Assembly: GCA_041287865.1 (NCBI GenBank)
Contig: JBGGMV010000064.1
Span: 1-64,000 of the forward strand
Direction: 5' to 3'
Origin: JAPWJZ01 sp041287865
GTDB taxonomy: Bacteria; Pseudomonadota; Alphaproteobacteria; Micavibrionales; UBA2020
DNA: 64,000 nucleotides
Part shown: positions 52,643 to 61,574 of the stretch, one piece after another
Layout: the number at the start of each line of letters is the position of its first letter
How positions within the stretch are numbered: position 1 is the stretch's first letter
Program-made: the position numbers and the translations under genes
Notes under the pieces: model-generated
The model's input: the letters and a program-made list of their open reading frames with translations, nothing else
Told to the model about the DNA's origin: nothing
Database searches by the model: none

Positions 52643-53422
52643 ATGGCCCTTCGAGCATACATTGATGAAAGCGCCGATGGACTTGGCTCACATACGGCCG
52701 TAATGGCAGGTTACGTAGCCAAACCTGAAGCGTGGGTCAATTTTTCTGCTGAGTGGAAAGAAGAGCTTGATAGGCAAAAAAAGCCATTCTTTAGCGCCAC
52801 CAAGAAGATATTTTCCGGTGGCGGGTCGACTAGAAATGCCGAAAAATTTTATAGGATTATAGAACGACATGCGGATTTCGGCATTTCCGTCACTACGAAT
52901 ATACCGAATTACCGCAAGCTCATGGATAGAATCGATTTTCCCGCTGAGTTTAGAGAAATAGAAGAGTTTAAAAAATTAAAAGATCCCTTCGCGTTAATGT
53001 ATCAAGCGTTTATTGAGCTTTCATTACACGACAAAGAGACTTTGCTCCATATATATGAACCAATTGATTTTATCTTTGATGAAACCTCGAAATACAAAGC
53101 GCTTATTAGTCGGTCTTTTAAATACACTCACTACTCGGCAACAAAAGTGGGAATTCCGTTAGAAAAACTGGGGGCTATGCCTATCTTTGAGGACGACAAA
53201 AAATCGCTTCCGCTCCAGGCTGCAGACCTTCTTGCGAGACTGGTTAGAAACACAGAGGTTATCGGAGTTCAGTGGGACGGGTCTCAAATGCCTTGGAATA
53301 AAAACAAGAGGATTCCGTGCTTGTGCGTGGACTTGGGCGAAGCTTATTTTCTGGGTAGGATGAAACATTCTTTTTCCGATGAGAACATAAAAATCTATAG
53401 AGACTACCAAGCTGTGTCTTGA
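52643..53422 (+). CDS. DUF3800-family protein, AT-rich
   Basis: A 259-residue protein with the DUF3800 plan: AYIDESADGLG at the start (Asp-Glu), a mid FIFDETSKYKAL, and FEDDKKSLPLQAADLLARLV toward the end (Asp residues). The acidic residues suggest an RNase-H-like metal-dependent nuclease fold, which is inference. The family is found beside defence and mobile genes in many genomes. The DNA is distinctly AT-rich, unlike ftsZ, so transfer is likely. It is flanked by terminators on both sides. Confidence 0.8.
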   Translation: MALRAYIDESADGLGSHTAVMAGYVAKPEAWVNFSAEWKEELDRQKKPFFSATKKIFSGGGSTRNAEKFYRIIERHADFGISVTTNIPNYRKLMDRIDFPAEFREIEEFKKLKDPFALMYQAFIELSLHDKETLLHIYEPIDFIFDETSKYKALISRSFKYTHYSATKVGIPLEKLGAMPIFEDDKKSLPLQAADLLARLVRNTEVIGVQWDGSQMPWNKNKRIPCLCVDLGEAYFLGRMKHSFSDENIKIYRDYQAVS

Positions 53423-53467
53423 GCTTCTTACTTACCCCCTCAGAAGAAAAAATTGCCTTAAAAAAAA

Positions 53468-53492
53468 AAGGCCGGTATTGCTACCGGCCTTT
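53468..53492. terminator. Two-way terminator
   Basis: AAAGGCCGGTA-TTGC-TACCGGCCTTTT with an A run before it and TTTT after it, between the convergent ends of the DUF3800 gene and the lipoprotein gene. Confidence 0.88.
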
Positions 53493-53542
53493 TCTCTGTG
53501 CGGGCCACGAAGCATGGCCGTCGGGGTTCACAGGGAGTAACT

Positions 53543-54373
53543 TTAATTCCTTGTCAGTTTCATCGGTTGGCCGCGCTCGGCCAGTTGCAGGCGCAGGTCT
53601 GTGAAAAGATCGACTGATTCATCGGCCAGCTGCTGCGCCGCCTGCGCCTTGACCTTGCGCGTGAGCTCCACCTTGTCGCCGGGCTTGGAGCCCCAGCCCC
53701 AGGCGGATGCCGAACGGCTCTTTGTCTCTACCACGGTGCTGAGCGTGCCATAGGGGTAACCCTGTATCACGTCGATCAGCAGCGCATTGCCGAGACCTTC
53801 GGCATCATGGCGTTCCGACGGCAGGATATATCCGCCTAAAATCGTCGTGTTGGCGGCGGCGAGGATATTGCGGTGTTCACTTTCCTTGGTAATCACTTCG
53901 TAGACCAGCACGGCGTCAAGATGCTGACGCGCCGCTCCAAGGCGGATCATGTTGATGGTGCTGGTGCTGCGCGACTGGCCGTAGCTGCCGGATTCCGCCA
54001 TCTGCGCAATCATGGGGTTGACGGGCACGAATTCGCCGAAGCTGCGGCCCAGTTTTTGCGCCGCCTTGTTCCAGCCGTCGGCTTCTTCCATCGGCAGGAC
54101 GGTCAGGTAGCCGTTTTCGACGCGCGCCAGGCCAATACGGGCGGGAAATTTCAGCACCGGTTCCACCGCTGCGGCTTCCCTGATGCGCTGTTCGATCGAT
54201 TTTATTTCCTCCGTCACCGTGCCGTCGGCCAGTTTTGTCTGCCTGACCGGCGCGGGCACGGGCACGGATCTATATTGTGAGAGATAGGCATCGCCCGATG
54301 TCGTCTGGGTTGTGCGTGAACAGGCGGAAAGCAAAACGGCGGACAGGACAAGGGCGGCTAAAAACGGTTTCAT
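53543..54373 (-). CDS. Predicted lipoprotein
   Basis: A 276-residue lipoprotein. ATG 54373 has AGAGGA upstream; the signal peptide runs to the lipobox VLLSAC-S (Cys near 18). The mature part has no clear enzyme motif. It contains ARIGLARV, LDAVLVYEVI, TTILGGYILPSERHDAEGLGNALLIDVI-like order (range about 195-220) and VVETKSRSASAWGWG. That order of a strand, VGAY/GGYILP and A-L-D/IDV recalls rhombotail-type lipoproteins, but this is a weak guess. It lies on the opposite strand to ftsZ and ends at a shared terminator. Confidence 0.68.
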   Translation of the reverse strand: MKPFLAALVLSAVLLSACSRTTQTTSGDAYLSQYRSVPVPAPVRQTKLADGTVTEEIKSIEQRIREAAAVEPVLKFPARIGLARVENGYLTVLPMEEADGWNKAAQKLGRSFGEFVPVNPMIAQMAESGSYGQSRSTSTINMIRLGAARQHLDAVLVYEVITKESEHRNILAAANTTILGGYILPSERHDAEGLGNALLIDVIQGYPYGTLSTVVETKSRSASAWGWGSKPGDKVELTRKVKAQAAQQLADESVDLFTDLRLQLAERGQPMKLTRN

Positions 54374-54465
54374 GAAATTCCTCTGCAATTAAGGTTTCTA
54401 TTTGCAAAGTCGTAGCAGCCCCCTGTGCAGCCGTTATGGCGCAGTTGTGGCTTTCTTGCGCAAAC

Positions 54466-54497
54466 GAAAAAAAGGCCCGGATTCTTCCGGGCCTTCT
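54466..54497 (-). terminator. Terminator after the 200-residue membrane protein gene
   Basis: AAGGCCCGGA-TTC-TTCCGGGCCTT with AAAAAAA on the left, so the minus strand carries a run of seven T. It lies 23 bases past the stop of the gene at 54520. Confidence 0.88.
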
Positions 54498-54519
54498 TTC
54501 TTCTCTGGACGACGAAACT

Positions 54520-55122
54520 TTAGTTCCCCGGGCAGCCGGGCGTGGGCACATGCTTGAAGTTTTGAACGCTGCGCGTATAGCCAAGGGGCCAGTAATTGAT
54601 GCGCGCGCCATTCAGGTTGAATTCATAGGTGCAGCCGATGCGGATATCGCCGCCCCCCGACACGCCCTTGGTATCGAAATTGCCTTCCTTGGTCTGGATG
54701 ACCCATTTGCGGCCGGGATATTCCTTGTCCGTATCCGCTTCGGTCTTGCCGATGACGCGTGTGGTGACGATTTCGTTCGGCTGCGTCATATGATAGACGC
54801 CGGGGCCCACGATGGCGCCGGCCAGTATCGCCGCGCCGTAAAATGCATGTCTTAAACCCATATGCTTCCTCGTTACTTTTGGTTTCTGTTTCGGTAGTCT
54901 TGCCTTGAATTTCTGTATGCCCTGCCCGATTTTGCGCACGCCCAATACGCAGAGCGATAGCACGAAGGCGACCACGCCGACAACCAGACCCAGCAGGTCG
55001 CGGCCCGCCGCCAGCGTACCCTTCAGGATTCTGCGGCCACGGCCCGGGCCTTTTGGCGGCGCGCCACCGGCTGGAGGCGCGTCTACAAAGTCGATATCCA
55101 GCTCTTGTTCGTCGGGCGTCAT
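54520..55122 (-). CDS. Unrecognised membrane protein
   Basis: A 200-residue protein. A Pro/Gly-rich acidic N terminus, a first membrane helix (about 42-63), a very basic linker (KFKARLPKQKPKVTRKH), a second helix (about 94-108), then an outside domain with IVTTRVIGKTEAD and RIGCTYEFNLNG and a second Cys near the end. The plan recalls small periplasmic-facing anchors, but I name no family. ATG 55122 has AGAG upstream, and a strong promoter drives it. Confidence 0.6.
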   Translation of the reverse strand: MTPDEQELDIDFVDAPPAGGAPPKGPGRGRRILKGTLAAGRDLLGLVVGVVAFVLSLCVLGVRKIGQGIQKFKARLPKQKPKVTRKHMGLRHAFYGAAILAGAIVGPGVYHMTQPNEIVTTRVIGKTEADTDKEYPGRKWVIQTKEGNFDTKGVSGGGDIRIGCTYEFNLNGARINYWPLGYTRSVQNFKHVPTPGCPGN

Positions 55123-55168
55123 GCGCTCTGGCCAGTTGCAGTCGTTTGTTTTTGTTCGGATGTGCGCA

Positions 55169-55197
55169 AAGATAGTGTATCGATTTTGTTATGTCAA
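55169..55197 (-). promoter_or_regulatory. sigma70-type promoter of the membrane protein gene
   Basis: On the minus strand, TTGACA (55197-55192), 17 bases, TATCTT (55174-55169), giving a leader of about 40 bases. In the remaining gap toward lpxC I see GTCAC/GTGAC around five bases (55282-55296), and no clear plus-strand promoter. Confidence 0.65.
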
Positions 55198-55372
55198 TTC
55201 TAATTGGTGCAGTGCGTCTCAACCGCCATCTAAACACTGTTTTTATACAACAAAGTCAATAGCTTAATTTTGTAACACACTGTCACAAAAGGTGACTTCA
55301 ACCACCCCTGCCGGCTTGTTAGGAAGGAGACAGGGGAACGTCTTCTACTCATCTAATCCATAAGGGTTTTTC

Positions 55373-56317
55373 ATGCTTTTGTCTGTTTCGCAACACACGC
55401 TCCGCGACGAGCTGACTCTGGTCGGCATCGGCCTGCATTCGGGCGCGACCGCCACGATGACCATGGAGCCCGCCGCTCCCGGCACCGGCATCGTCTTCGT
55501 GCGCACGGATGTTAAAGACCGCGACAATGTCGTGCCCGCGAAATGGGATCATGTGGTTGATACGAAACTCTGCACCGTCATCGGCAACAAGTCCGGCGTG
55601 ACGGTTTCCACCGTTGAACACCTGCTGTCGGCCTGCGCCGCTGCGGGCCTTGATAACGCGCTGGTGCGCATCGACGGCCCCGAAATTCCGATCATGGACG
55701 GCTCGGCCCTGAAATTCGTGGCAGCGCTGGATCGCGCTGGCCTTGTAAAGCAACGCGCCGCGCGCCGCGTGCTGCGCATCAAGAAAACCGTTTCCTATCA
55801 AGAGGGCGACAAGGAAGTGTTCCTGTCACCCGCCGATGCGCAATACTTCGGATTTGAAATCTCGTTCAACAATCCCCTCATCGGCCGCCAGAAATTCATC
55901 CACCGCCTGAAGGAAGATACCTATAGATCCGAAGTCGCCCCTGCGCGCACCTTCGGCTTCCTGCACGAAGTGGAAGCATTAAGACAAATGGGCCTTGCCC
56001 GCGGCGGTTCGCTGGATAACGCCATCGTCGTCGACGGCGATAAAGTGCTGAACCCGGGCGGCCTTCGTTTCCGCACCGAATTCGTGCGCCACAAGGTGCT
56101 GGACGCCATCGGCGACATCTACCTCGCCGGTGTGCAGATGATCGGCCATTACCACGGCGTGAAGGCCGGCCATGCCATGAACAACAAGATCCTGCATGTG
56201 CTGTTCTCGCAGCCCGACGCCTTCGAGATCGACGAGCTGGGCTCGGCCGAACCGCAGCGCGTGCCCTTCGCCCTGCCCGGCCGCTTCTATGAAGGCGCGG
56301 AAGCCGCTATCGCATAA
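55373..56317 (+). CDS. lpxC: UDP-3-O-acyl-N-acetylglucosamine deacetylase
   Basis: A 314-residue zinc enzyme, the committed step of lipid A synthesis, which shows that the cell makes LPS. Motifs: LVGIGLHSGATATMTM, TVSTVEHLLSACAAAGLDN (first zinc His), GRQKFIH, ARTFGFLHEVEALRQMGLARGGSLDNAIV-type region (near 185-213) and IGHYHGVKAGHAMNNKIL (zinc His and catalytic His). AAGGG stands 6 bases before the ATG. Position 3 kb after ftsZ is common in the class. Confidence 0.98.
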   Translation: MLLSVSQHTLRDELTLVGIGLHSGATATMTMEPAAPGTGIVFVRTDVKDRDNVVPAKWDHVVDTKLCTVIGNKSGVTVSTVEHLLSACAAAGLDNALVRIDGPEIPIMDGSALKFVAALDRAGLVKQRAARRVLRIKKTVSYQEGDKEVFLSPADAQYFGFEISFNNPLIGRQKFIHRLKEDTYRSEVAPARTFGFLHEVEALRQMGLARGGSLDNAIVVDGDKVLNPGGLRFRTEFVRHKVLDAIGDIYLAGVQMIGHYHGVKAGHAMNNKILHVLFSQPDAFEIDELGSAEPQRVPFALPGRFYEGAEAAIA

Positions 56318-56421
56318 ATGACGGCAACGCCGTCGGGAGCGTAATCCCATATTTGACGTGCTTTTAAAGCATGGTATAAGAAACCATGCTGTTGTATCGC
56401 TTTTGTTCACTGGATTATGAC

Positions 56422-57258
56422 ATGTCTTCCCGCTTCAAACCGGCCCTCTTCCTCTGCCTTTTCCTCGCGCTGACGCTCGCGGCCTGCAGTACCAGCGAGG
56501 ATAAAGAGAAAGCGGAAATCGCCAAGGCCTCCGCCGACCAGCAGGTGCCGGTAGAGAAAATGTACAACGCGGCGGCCACTACGCTCGACAAGCAGGAATA
56601 TTACAAGGCGGCGCTGCTCTTCGACGAAGTCGACCGCCAGTATCCCTATTCGCAATGGGCGACGCGCGCGCAGCTGATGGCGGGCTTCGCGCATTACAAG
56701 AACCTGAAATACGATCAGGCGATTTTATCGCTCGACCGCTTTATCGAGCTGCACCCAGGCGACGAAAACGTTGCCTATGCCTATTACATGCGCGCGCTCT
56801 GCTATTACGAGCAGATCTCCGACGTGCGCCGCGACCAGCGCATGACGCAGATGGCGCTCGAAAACCTGCGGCAGGTGAAGGAACGCTTCCCCGAAAGCAA
56901 ATACGCCAAGGACGCGCAGCTGAAAATCGACCTCACCATGGACCACCTTGCCGGCAAGGAAATGGAAGTCGGCCGCTATTACCTGCTGCGCGAACAGTAC
57001 CAGGCCTCCATCCCGCGCTTCCAGAAAGTCATCGACCAGTACCAGACCACGACCCATGTGCCCGAAGCGCTGCACCGCCTGACGGAAGCCTATTTGTCGC
57101 TGGGCCTGCTGCCCGAGGCGCAGAAGACAGCCGCCGTGCTGGGCCACAACTATCCGCATTCGAGCTGGTATAAAGACAGCTACCGCCTGTTCAAGAAGGA
57201 CTATCAGGTGGGCACCAAGAAAAGCGTTTACGATCGGACTATCGGAAAAATCTTCTGA
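56422..57258 (+). CDS. bamD: Outer-membrane assembly lipoprotein BamD
   Basis: A 278-residue lipoprotein of the BAM complex. ATG 56422 starts a signal peptide with lipobox ALTLAAC-S (Cys near 21); the frame before it is not signal-like. TPR-type helical repeats follow: YYKAALLFDEVDRQYPYSQWA, YDQAILSLDRFIELHPGDE, YYEQISDVRRDQRMTQMALE and YQASIPRFQKVIDQYQTT, as in ComL/YfiO proteins. It precedes recN by 12 bases, a usual alphaproteobacterial order. Confidence 0.96.
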   Translation: MSSRFKPALFLCLFLALTLAACSTSEDKEKAEIAKASADQQVPVEKMYNAAATTLDKQEYYKAALLFDEVDRQYPYSQWATRAQLMAGFAHYKNLKYDQAILSLDRFIELHPGDENVAYAYYMRALCYYEQISDVRRDQRMTQMALENLRQVKERFPESKYAKDAQLKIDLTMDHLAGKEMEVGRYYLLREQYQASIPRFQKVIDQYQTTTHVPEALHRLTEAYLSLGLLPEAQKTAAVLGHNYPHSSWYKDSYRLFKKDYQVGTKKSVYDRTIGKIF

Positions 57259-57270
57259 TACGGTAAAGGC

Positions 57271-58944
57271 ATGCTGACAAGCCTGAACATACAAAACGTG
57301 ATTTTGATCGACCGCCTGACGTTAGAGGCCGGCGATGGCTTGCTCGCGCTGACCGGCGAAACGGGCGCGGGTAAATCTATTTTGCTGGACGCGCTGGGCC
57401 TTGCCCTCGGCGCCCGCGCCGAAAGCGGATTGGTGCGCAGTGGCGAAGAGCAAGCGACCGTCACCGCCTGTTTCGATATGCCCGCCAAACATCCCATCCA
57501 TGCGCTGCTGAAGGACAAGGGCATCGCCCCTGCCGAAACGCTGCTGCTCCGCCGCACGGTTGCGAAAGACGGCCGCAGCAAGGCCTTTATCAACGATGCG
57601 CCCGTGAGCGTACAGCTGTTGAAAGAAGCAGGTGCGCTGCTGATTGAAGTTCACAGCCAGTTTGAAACGCAAGGTCTGCTCGACCCCGCCACGCATCTTG
57701 GCGTGCTGGATATTTACGCCGATGTCGATACCCGCGCCATCCATGCCGCGCACGCCACATGGAAAACCGCCCGCGACCGTATCGAACGCGCGATGACCGA
57801 TATCGAGGCCGCGCGGCTGCAGGAAGAATACCTGAAATACACCGTGGCCGAGCTTGAAAAACTCGACCCGCAGCCCGGCGAAGACGCGGTGCTGTCCGAA
57901 AAACGCCAGCTGCTGATGAACCGCGAGAAACTGGCGGGCGGCTTTACGCAGGCGACAAGCCTGATCGAAGCCGAAAACGGGCTGCAGGCGCAACTAGGAA
58001 AACTGCAATCCACGCTGGAACGCCTTGCCGATAAAATGCCGCAGGTCAAACCCCTGCTGGAATCGCTGGGCCGCGCGCAGAGCGAGGTCGAGGATATCGG
58101 CTGGCAGGTCGAAAAACTGAAATCCGGCGACGGCGGCGGCAAAGACCGCCTTGAGGATATCGAAGAGCGCTACTTCGCCCTGAAAGAGATTGCCAAGAAA
58201 CACCGCACCACCGTCGACGGCCTGCCAGGCGTTTATCAGGACTTGTCACAAAAACTGCGACTGATTACGAACCAGGAGGAAGCGCTGGCCGAAATGCAGA
58301 AGGCCGTCGCCGCCGCGCGTGTTATCTTCATCGCCGAAGCCGAAAAGGCCAGCGCGAAACGCCAGAAGGCCGCCGCAAAACTGTCGAAAGCAGTCAATGC
58401 CGAGCTACCCGACCTGAAACTCGACAAGGCGAAATTCGCCGTCGACTGCGTCAAGGCCGCCGACGAAAGCGGCTGGAGCGCGGAAGGCTTCGACCGCGTG
58501 CAATTCATCGTCTCCACCAACCCCGGCGCCCCCGCAGGGCCGATCCACAAAATCGCTTCGGGCGGCGAGCTCAGCCGCTTTATGCTGGCATTAAAAGTAA
58601 TTCTGGCCGAAACCGCCAGCATCCCGACGCTGATTTTCGACGAAGTCGACAGCGGCATCGGCGGCGCAACGGCCGACGCCGTGGGCGAACGCCTGCAGCG
58701 CCTTGCGCAGAAATATCAGGTACTGGTCGTGACGCACAGCCCGCAGGTCGCAGCCCGCGCCGCCAACCACTGGCATGTGGCGAAGACCGAGCAAAAAGGC
58801 ACGGTGATTACACGTATTACGCCGCTGAAGGTTCTGCAGGAACGCACCGAAGAAATCGCCCGCATGCTGTCCGGCGCGGAAGTCACCAAGGAAGCCCGCG
58901 CGCAGGCGGTCAAACTGCTGGAAAATCATGTCGCAGCCGCCTGA
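57271..58944 (+). CDS. recN: DNA repair protein RecN
   Basis: A 557-residue SMC-like ATPase of recombination repair. Walker A GETGAGKSILLDALGLALG near residue 29, a long coiled-coil middle, SGGELSRFMLALKVIL signature, Walker B LIFDEVDSGIGGATAD, and VVTHSPQVAARA. Normal length. The last 17 bases overlap the next small gene. Confidence 0.97.
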   Translation: MLTSLNIQNVILIDRLTLEAGDGLLALTGETGAGKSILLDALGLALGARAESGLVRSGEEQATVTACFDMPAKHPIHALLKDKGIAPAETLLLRRTVAKDGRSKAFINDAPVSVQLLKEAGALLIEVHSQFETQGLLDPATHLGVLDIYADVDTRAIHAAHATWKTARDRIERAMTDIEAARLQEEYLKYTVAELEKLDPQPGEDAVLSEKRQLLMNREKLAGGFTQATSLIEAENGLQAQLGKLQSTLERLADKMPQVKPLLESLGRAQSEVEDIGWQVEKLKSGDGGGKDRLEDIEERYFALKEIAKKHRTTVDGLPGVYQDLSQKLRLITNQEEALAEMQKAVAAARVIFIAEAEKASAKRQKAAAKLSKAVNAELPDLKLDKAKFAVDCVKAADESGWSAEGFDRVQFIVSTNPGAPAGPIHKIASGGELSRFMLALKVILAETASIPTLIFDEVDSGIGGATADAVGERLQRLAQKYQVLVVTHSPQVAARAANHWHVAKTEQKGTVITRITPLKVLQERTEEIARMLSGAEVTKEARAQAVKLLENHVAAA

Positions 58945-59374
58945 CCGAAGCACCGACGCCGAGTTTAGGCTACGCTCGTCCACATCCGACCTGACATTAC
59001 GCATTTTTAATTTGCGCGATTACTTTTACACTGTGGAGCTAGAATGCGCCACATTCCGAATTGCGCGAGACGTTTGCAGAGAAGATAATATATTTATCAA
59101 CTACAAGAATCTCCCGCAGTTTTTTCACGACCTCGCCACACAGCGCAAGCCGTGGGCAGGGACAAAAGAATGGTATTCATTTGAGCACGAATTTAAAATC
59201 TCCGCTGCCTGTGACATCATGGGGCACATAACTCTCGCCATATTAATACGCAAGCGCGATGGCTCCCCGGAAGAATGGGAACTTCAAGCCGATTTACAAA
59301 GCGAACTTGGTCAAATGCCTGCCGCCGCTGCATCCGTTGAAAAGTTTTTTGAGATAAACAGTCATGCCGCCTAA
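58928..59374 (+). CDS. Small orphan protein between recN and ligA (possibly DUF6228-like)
   Basis: A 148-residue protein, AT-richer than recN or ligA. It starts inside recN and ends inside ligA, so it is probably translated with both. The late part WAGTKEWYSFEHEFKISAACDIMGHI (range about 76-101) followed by LAILIRKRDGS and EEWELQADLQSELGQM resembles a W-x-G...W-x-S-x-E...GH family that I recall as DUF6228; this is not certain. It has no signal peptide. Possible immunity-type protein or late arrival. Confidence 0.6.
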   Translation: MSQPPDRSTDAEFRLRSSTSDLTLRIFNLRDYFYTVELECATFRIARDVCREDNIFINYKNLPQFFHDLATQRKPWAGTKEWYSFEHEFKISAACDIMGHITLAILIRKRDGSPEEWELQADLQSELGQMPAAAASVEKFFEINSHAA

Positions 59375-61445
59375 AAAACAGAAATTGCCGGCAGCGGATC
59401 AGCTTAACCCCATGGAAGCGGCCCTCGAGGCCGATACGCTGCGCCGCCAGATAAAGCGGCATGACAAGGCCTATCACCAGCAGGACAACCCGGAAATTTC
59501 CGACGCCGAATACGACGCGCTAAAAAACCGGCTGCGCGATATTGAAAAGGCTTTCCCGAACCTGATCACCAAGGACAGCCCGACGCAGACCGTGGGCTAC
59601 GCGCCGTTGCGCGAATTTAAAAAAGTGCGCCATAGCGTGCCGATGCTGTCGCTGGCAAACAGCTTCAGCGACGAGGATGTGGTCGATTTCGTCGACCGTG
59701 TACGCAAGTTTTTAAAAATCGCGGATAGCGAGAAGCTGGAAGTGCTGGCCGAACCCAAAATCGACGGGTTGTCGTGCAGCCTGCGGTACGAAAAGGGAAA
59801 ATTGATTTATGCCGCGACGCGCGGTGATGGCGAGGAAGGCGAAGACGTCACGCAGAACGTCAAGACCATCAAATCCGTGCCGCAGCAATTGCCGAAAGAC
59901 GTGCCCGATGTGCTGGAGGTGCGTGGCGAGATTTACATGACCCGCGCCGATTTCATGAAGCTGAACAAGGCGCAGGAAGAAGCGGGAGATAAAATTTTCG
60001 CCAATCCGCGCAACGGTGCGGCGGGATCGATCCGCCAGCTGGACGCGACGATCACGGCCAAACGCCCCTTGCGCTTCTTCGGCTATTCATTGGGCGAAGT
60101 GTCAGAAAGCTTTGCCGAAACGCAGGCCGGTATCCGCAAGAAGCTGGAAAAATGGGGCTTTGAAGTGCCGGAGCCGACGACGGTTGCCGACAGCGCGGAA
60201 AAACTGCTGGCCTATCACCAGAAAACCTATCACGCGCGGCCCGATATTCCTTACGACCTCGACGGTGTGGTTTACAAAGTAAACAGCCTCGACTATCAGG
60301 GGCGCCTCGGCTTTATCAGCCGTTCACCCCGCTGGGCGACGGCGCACAAATTCCCCGCCGAACAGGCGGAAACCGTTATCAACGATATTATCGTGCAGGT
60401 AGGCCGCACCGGCACACTGACGCCGGTGGCGGAGCTGGAGCCCGTCAACGTCGGCGGCGTGATGGTCAGCCGCGCCACGCTGCACAATGCCGATGAAGTC
60501 GAGCGCAAGGGCGCTTATGTGGGCGCGAAGATCGTGATACAGCGCGCGGGCGATGTTATTCCGCAAGTCGTGCGCGTTGTCAACCCCAAGCCGGAAAAAG
60601 TTTTCAAATTCCCCACCAAATGTCCCGAATGCGGCAGCGCCGCGGTGCGCGAGGAAGGCGAAGTGGCGACGCGCTGCACCGGCGGGTTGATCTGCCCCGC
60701 GCAGGCGGTGGAACGGCTGATACACTTCGTCTCCAAATACGCCTTTGATATCGAGGGGCTGGGCGACAAGATTATTAAAGAATTCTGGGACGAGGGCATT
60801 ATCAAGAGCCCCGCCGATATCTTCCGCCTGAAGAAGCACGCCGAAGCGCTGAAAACGCGCGAGGGCTGGGGGGTATTGTCGGTCAAGAATTTGCTGGAGG
60901 CGGTGGAGGAACGCCGCGCCATTTCGCTGGAACGCTTTGTCTATGCGCTGGGCATCCGTCAGGTGGGTCAGGCAACGGCCAAGAAACTCGCCATGCATTA
61001 CGCCAGCATCGATAACCTGCTGTCTCAAATGAAGGAAGCGAAAGACCGCTCCAGCGCGGCATTCCAGGCGCTTGACGATATCGGCGATATCGGCGCGTCC
61101 ATGGCGGAAGATATTATCGATTTCTTTGCGGAGAAGCATAACCTTGAAGTGATCAAGGATCTTCAGAAAGAACTGGATATCAAGGATTACGAACGCCCGA
61201 AAACGGTGCAATCGGCTGTCACCGGCAAAACGGTTGTTTTCACCGGCACGCTCTCCACACTCGGCCGCGACGAGGCGAAGGCGCAGGCGGAGCGTCTGGG
61301 CGCGAAGGTCGCGGGGGCGGTATCGAAAAACACCGATTACCTGATCGCGGGCGCCGATGCCGGATCAAAACTGAAAAAAGCCACGGAGCTGGGCGTCAAG
61401 GTTCTGACCGAAGACGGGTGGAAAGAGCTGATTGGCGGCGGCTAA
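59364..61445 (+). CDS. ligA: NAD-dependent DNA ligase
   Basis: A 693-residue ligase that seals nicks in replication and repair. Adenylation motif EPKIDGLSCSLRYE (active Lys), TRGDGEEGEDVTQNVKTI, the OB-fold region, a Cys4 zinc finger (CPECGS...CTGGLICP), helix-hairpin-helix repeats, and a C-terminal BRCT domain (VFTGTLSTLGRDEAKAQAE). Length is normal. It overlaps the orphan before it by 11 bases. A dispersed palindrome follows its stop. Confidence 0.98.
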   Translation: MPPKKQKLPAADQLNPMEAALEADTLRRQIKRHDKAYHQQDNPEISDAEYDALKNRLRDIEKAFPNLITKDSPTQTVGYAPLREFKKVRHSVPMLSLANSFSDEDVVDFVDRVRKFLKIADSEKLEVLAEPKIDGLSCSLRYEKGKLIYAATRGDGEEGEDVTQNVKTIKSVPQQLPKDVPDVLEVRGEIYMTRADFMKLNKAQEEAGDKIFANPRNGAAGSIRQLDATITAKRPLRFFGYSLGEVSESFAETQAGIRKKLEKWGFEVPEPTTVADSAEKLLAYHQKTYHARPDIPYDLDGVVYKVNSLDYQGRLGFISRSPRWATAHKFPAEQAETVINDIIVQVGRTGTLTPVAELEPVNVGGVMVSRATLHNADEVERKGAYVGAKIVIQRAGDVIPQVVRVVNPKPEKVFKFPTKCPECGSAAVREEGEVATRCTGGLICPAQAVERLIHFVSKYAFDIEGLGDKIIKEFWDEGIIKSPADIFRLKKHAEALKTREGWGVLSVKNLLEAVEERRAISLERFVYALGIRQVGQATAKKLAMHYASIDNLLSQMKEAKDRSSAAFQALDDIGDIGASMAEDIIDFFAEKHNLEVIKDLQKELDIKDYERPKTVQSAVTGKTVVFTGTLSTLGRDEAKAQAERLGAKVAGAVSKNTDYLIAGADAGSKLKKATELGVKVLTEDGWKELIGGG

Positions 61446-61450
61446 TACAA

Positions 61451-61562
61451 CTGCCACCCCCGCCTTGCGCGGGGGTCCAAAAGGCTGTCCAGCCGTCATA
61501 TAAGTTTAGTAACAAGACGCGCAGACGCGCTTTTGGATGCCCGCGCAAGGCGGGCATGGCAG
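61451..61562. repeat. Dispersed palindromic element, copy B
   Basis: A 112-base element between the convergent ends of ligA and the first small paralogue gene. It carries the same inner blocks as copy A, GGCTGTCCAGCCGTCATAT (61483-61501) and GACGCGCAGACGCGCT (61516-61531). The terminal arms match in 28 of 32 positions. The four differences are paired within each arm, so each still makes a perfect hairpin: ACCCCCGC/GCGGGGGT on the left and ATGCCCGC/GCGGGCAT on the right. Confidence 0.85.
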
Positions 61563-61574
61563 CGTAAAAAAATT

